Origin: Soonwooa sp032078105
GTDB taxonomy: Bacteria > Bacteroidota > Bacteroidia > Flavobacteriales > Weeksellaceae
Assembly: GCA_046269235.1 (NCBI GenBank)
Contig: JBJZOS010000001.1
Span: 186,001 to 250,000 of the forward strand
Direction: 5' to 3'
Length of the DNA stretch: 64,000 nucleotides
Below, piece by piece: positions 62,893 through 64,000 of the stretch. The notes beneath the pieces were generated by a model that worked only from the letters and a program-made list of their open reading frames with translations, was not told the origin of the DNA and searched no databases. A program made the translations under genes and the position numbers. Positions within the stretch are counted from its first letter, which is position 1. Every line of letters starts with the position of its first letter.

Positions 62893-63414
62893 ATGATGAA
62901 AAAAAATTTTTGCCTACTTTGCTTAATTCCTATATTAGGATTCTCTCAAGTAATTATAGGAAAAGGAAAAACTACACTCACAAACAAATCGGTTTCATTA
63001 GAATTTGGTACAGAACCAAAGGGTTTAGCGGTTCCAATGGTAACTTCAGCTATAAATACAGATGCCGCAGGTGCAGTTCCGGGAACTCTTATTTTTGATA
63101 CTGCGGATATGAAAATGAAGCTTAAACTCTCAAATCAATGGTATGATTATACCGTAGATACAACAGGAAAAGCAGATCTTACTATTCAGAATAAATATTC
63201 AGAATTACAAGAAGCAAAAGTTGCTATTGGGAAACTTTCCCAAACACCTGGAATCTTAGTATTAGAAGATTCTGATAAAGCTATGATTTTGCCATTAGTA
63301 AATACTTATAAGGATATTCAGTCTCCAACATCCGGTTTGATAGTTTTTGATACCACTCTTAAATTATTATGTAATTATAATGGAACTGTTTGGAGCTTCT
63401 GGAAAGCTTCCTAA
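62893..63414 (+). CDS. Secreted protein with repeated FDT...W motif
   Basis: 173 residues. The signal peptide is MMKKNFCLLCLIPILGFSQ. Two copies of a motif are seen: GLAVPMVTSAIN..GTLIFDTADMKMKLKLSNQWYDY at about 47-88 (quoted in part) and SGLIVFDTTLKLLCNYNGTVWSFW near the C-terminus. The same motif ends the preceding protein, so both are probably parts of one surface structure. Alternative start at 62896. Function unknown. Confidence 0.68.
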   Translation: MMKKNFCLLCLIPILGFSQVIIGKGKTTLTNKSVSLEFGTEPKGLAVPMVTSAINTDAAGAVPGTLIFDTADMKMKLKLSNQWYDYTVDTTGKADLTIQNKYSELQEAKVAIGKLSQTPGILVLEDSDKAMILPLVNTYKDIQSPTSGLIVFDTTLKLLCNYNGTVWSFWKAS

Positions 63415-63584
63415 AAGTTTATATTTGAAGTATTTAATTGTTAAATAAAAATAAAATAATTATACGTTTTATGATTTCGAGTAATTGGAAAATGTATATC
63501 TTTTGAAGAGTTAGTGATAAGATAGCTATCAATAAACATAAATCTTTACATATTTTCTCTACTTTGTAAATCGTCAGCAAAAAG

Positions 63585-64000
63585 TGTACTGATTTAAGAT
63601 AGTGTTTTCATAATAAACAGAACAAAGAAATAATTAAATTTGATTTATTATGACAGCCAAAAAACCAATCAGTAATCCTGAAAATTATTTAAAAGACATC
63701 CGCAGAAAAACCAGAAGGATTTTCGCTGCGTAACAAAAAATCCTCATTGTGATGGAAGCCCTTCGGGCTGAAACCTCCATAGCCGAACTCTGTCGCAAGC
63801 ACGGTATTCAGGAATCTACCTTCTACAAATGGAATAAGGAGTTCATTGAAGCCGGTAAAAAGCAGCTCTCCGGAGATACTCTTCGCCAGGCAACCTCCGA
63901 AGAAGTCTCTCAGCTTCGGGAAGAAAACCTCAAACTCAAGGAGACGGTTGCCGACCTTGTCATCCGCTACGACATCGTAAAAAAAAGTTTGGAAATTCTG
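63585..64000 (+). mobile_element. Left end of an IS3-family element (continues beyond the window)
   Basis: TGTACTGA at 63585-63592 resembles the TGTACTGAC-type termini of IS3-group elements, and orfA starts 65 bases inside. The right end and orfB are outside the window. Base composition changes here to richer in G and C than the neighbours, as expected for a newcomer. Confidence 0.65.
63650..64000 (+). pseudogene. IS3-type transposase OrfA with in-frame stop (3' end outside window)
   Basis: The ATG at 63650 opens KKPISNPENYLKDIRRKTRR; TAA at 63731 interrupts. In the same frame it continues QKILIVMEALRAETSIAELC, RKHGIQESTFYKWNKEF and the leucine-zipper region LREENLKLKETVADL. HTH plus coiled coil is the structure of IS3/IS911 OrfA. 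The stop may be GAA to TAA, or the true start may be the ATG at 63752. Confidence 0.72.

Overview
The window looks like a chromosomal segment of an AT-rich member of the Bacteroidota, most likely a flavobacterium of the Chryseobacterium/Weeksellaceae type (inferred, not proven). The reasons are the promoter boxes of the form TAnnTTTG, the lack of clear Shine-Dalgarno sequences, type IX secretion (T9SS) sorting tails, a PorP/SprF protein, DUF3822, and a 14-subunit nuo operon with a short NuoG and separate NuoC and NuoD.

Layout. 0-13 kb: rluD (5' cut by the window), porP/sprF, hemW, murI, rsmD-DUF3822, a periplasmic thioredoxin protein with an outer-membrane barrel, a NamZ-type (DUF1343) muramidase divergent from an FtsX-like permease, a cysteine synthase/CBS-type enzyme, and a decayed T9SS cargo gene. 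12.9-17.5 kb: a complete cyanophycin module, with isoaspartyl peptidase and cyanophycinase divergent from cyanophycin synthetase, followed by aquaporin Z and a luciferase-like oxidoreductase. 19.8-34 kb: the minus-strand operon nuoA-N, with an outer-membrane-barrel gene inserted between nuoF and nuoG. 34-48.9 kb: housekeeping genes (ribD, aroE, rbfA, a DUF349 protein, methylmalonyl-CoA epimerase), three tandem secreted endonuclease I paralogues (one dead), a stand-alone MnmA-like barrel, and a CAU-anticodon tRNA.

49-61 kb, after the tRNA, is a decaying accessory zone. It holds Ku and LigD for end joining, with ligD split by one base at an A9 run. It also holds two Crp/Fnr paralogues of identical length, one stopped by an amber codon before its helix-turn-helix, an iron-permease-like protein, and a chain of broken genes (SDR, zinc alcohol dehydrogenase, CinA, GH13 amylase, AAA ATPase, LuxR-type regulator). 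61-64 kb: a two-gene cell-surface unit with a canonical promoter and the left end of an IS3-type element whose orfA carries an in-frame stop.

The most unusual signal is in the long spacers of the nuo operon. Instead of random AT-rich DNA, several are built of degenerate words in strict 7-base phase, arranged as large quasi-palindromes. In nuoC-nuoD nine consecutive heptamers all start with GC. In nuoD-nuoE ten heptamers starting with GTA form two inverted arms of five. Other nuo junctions are only 1-15 bases. I know of no named element with this design in flavobacteria. All functional calls come from reading motifs and family resemblance; no database search was run.
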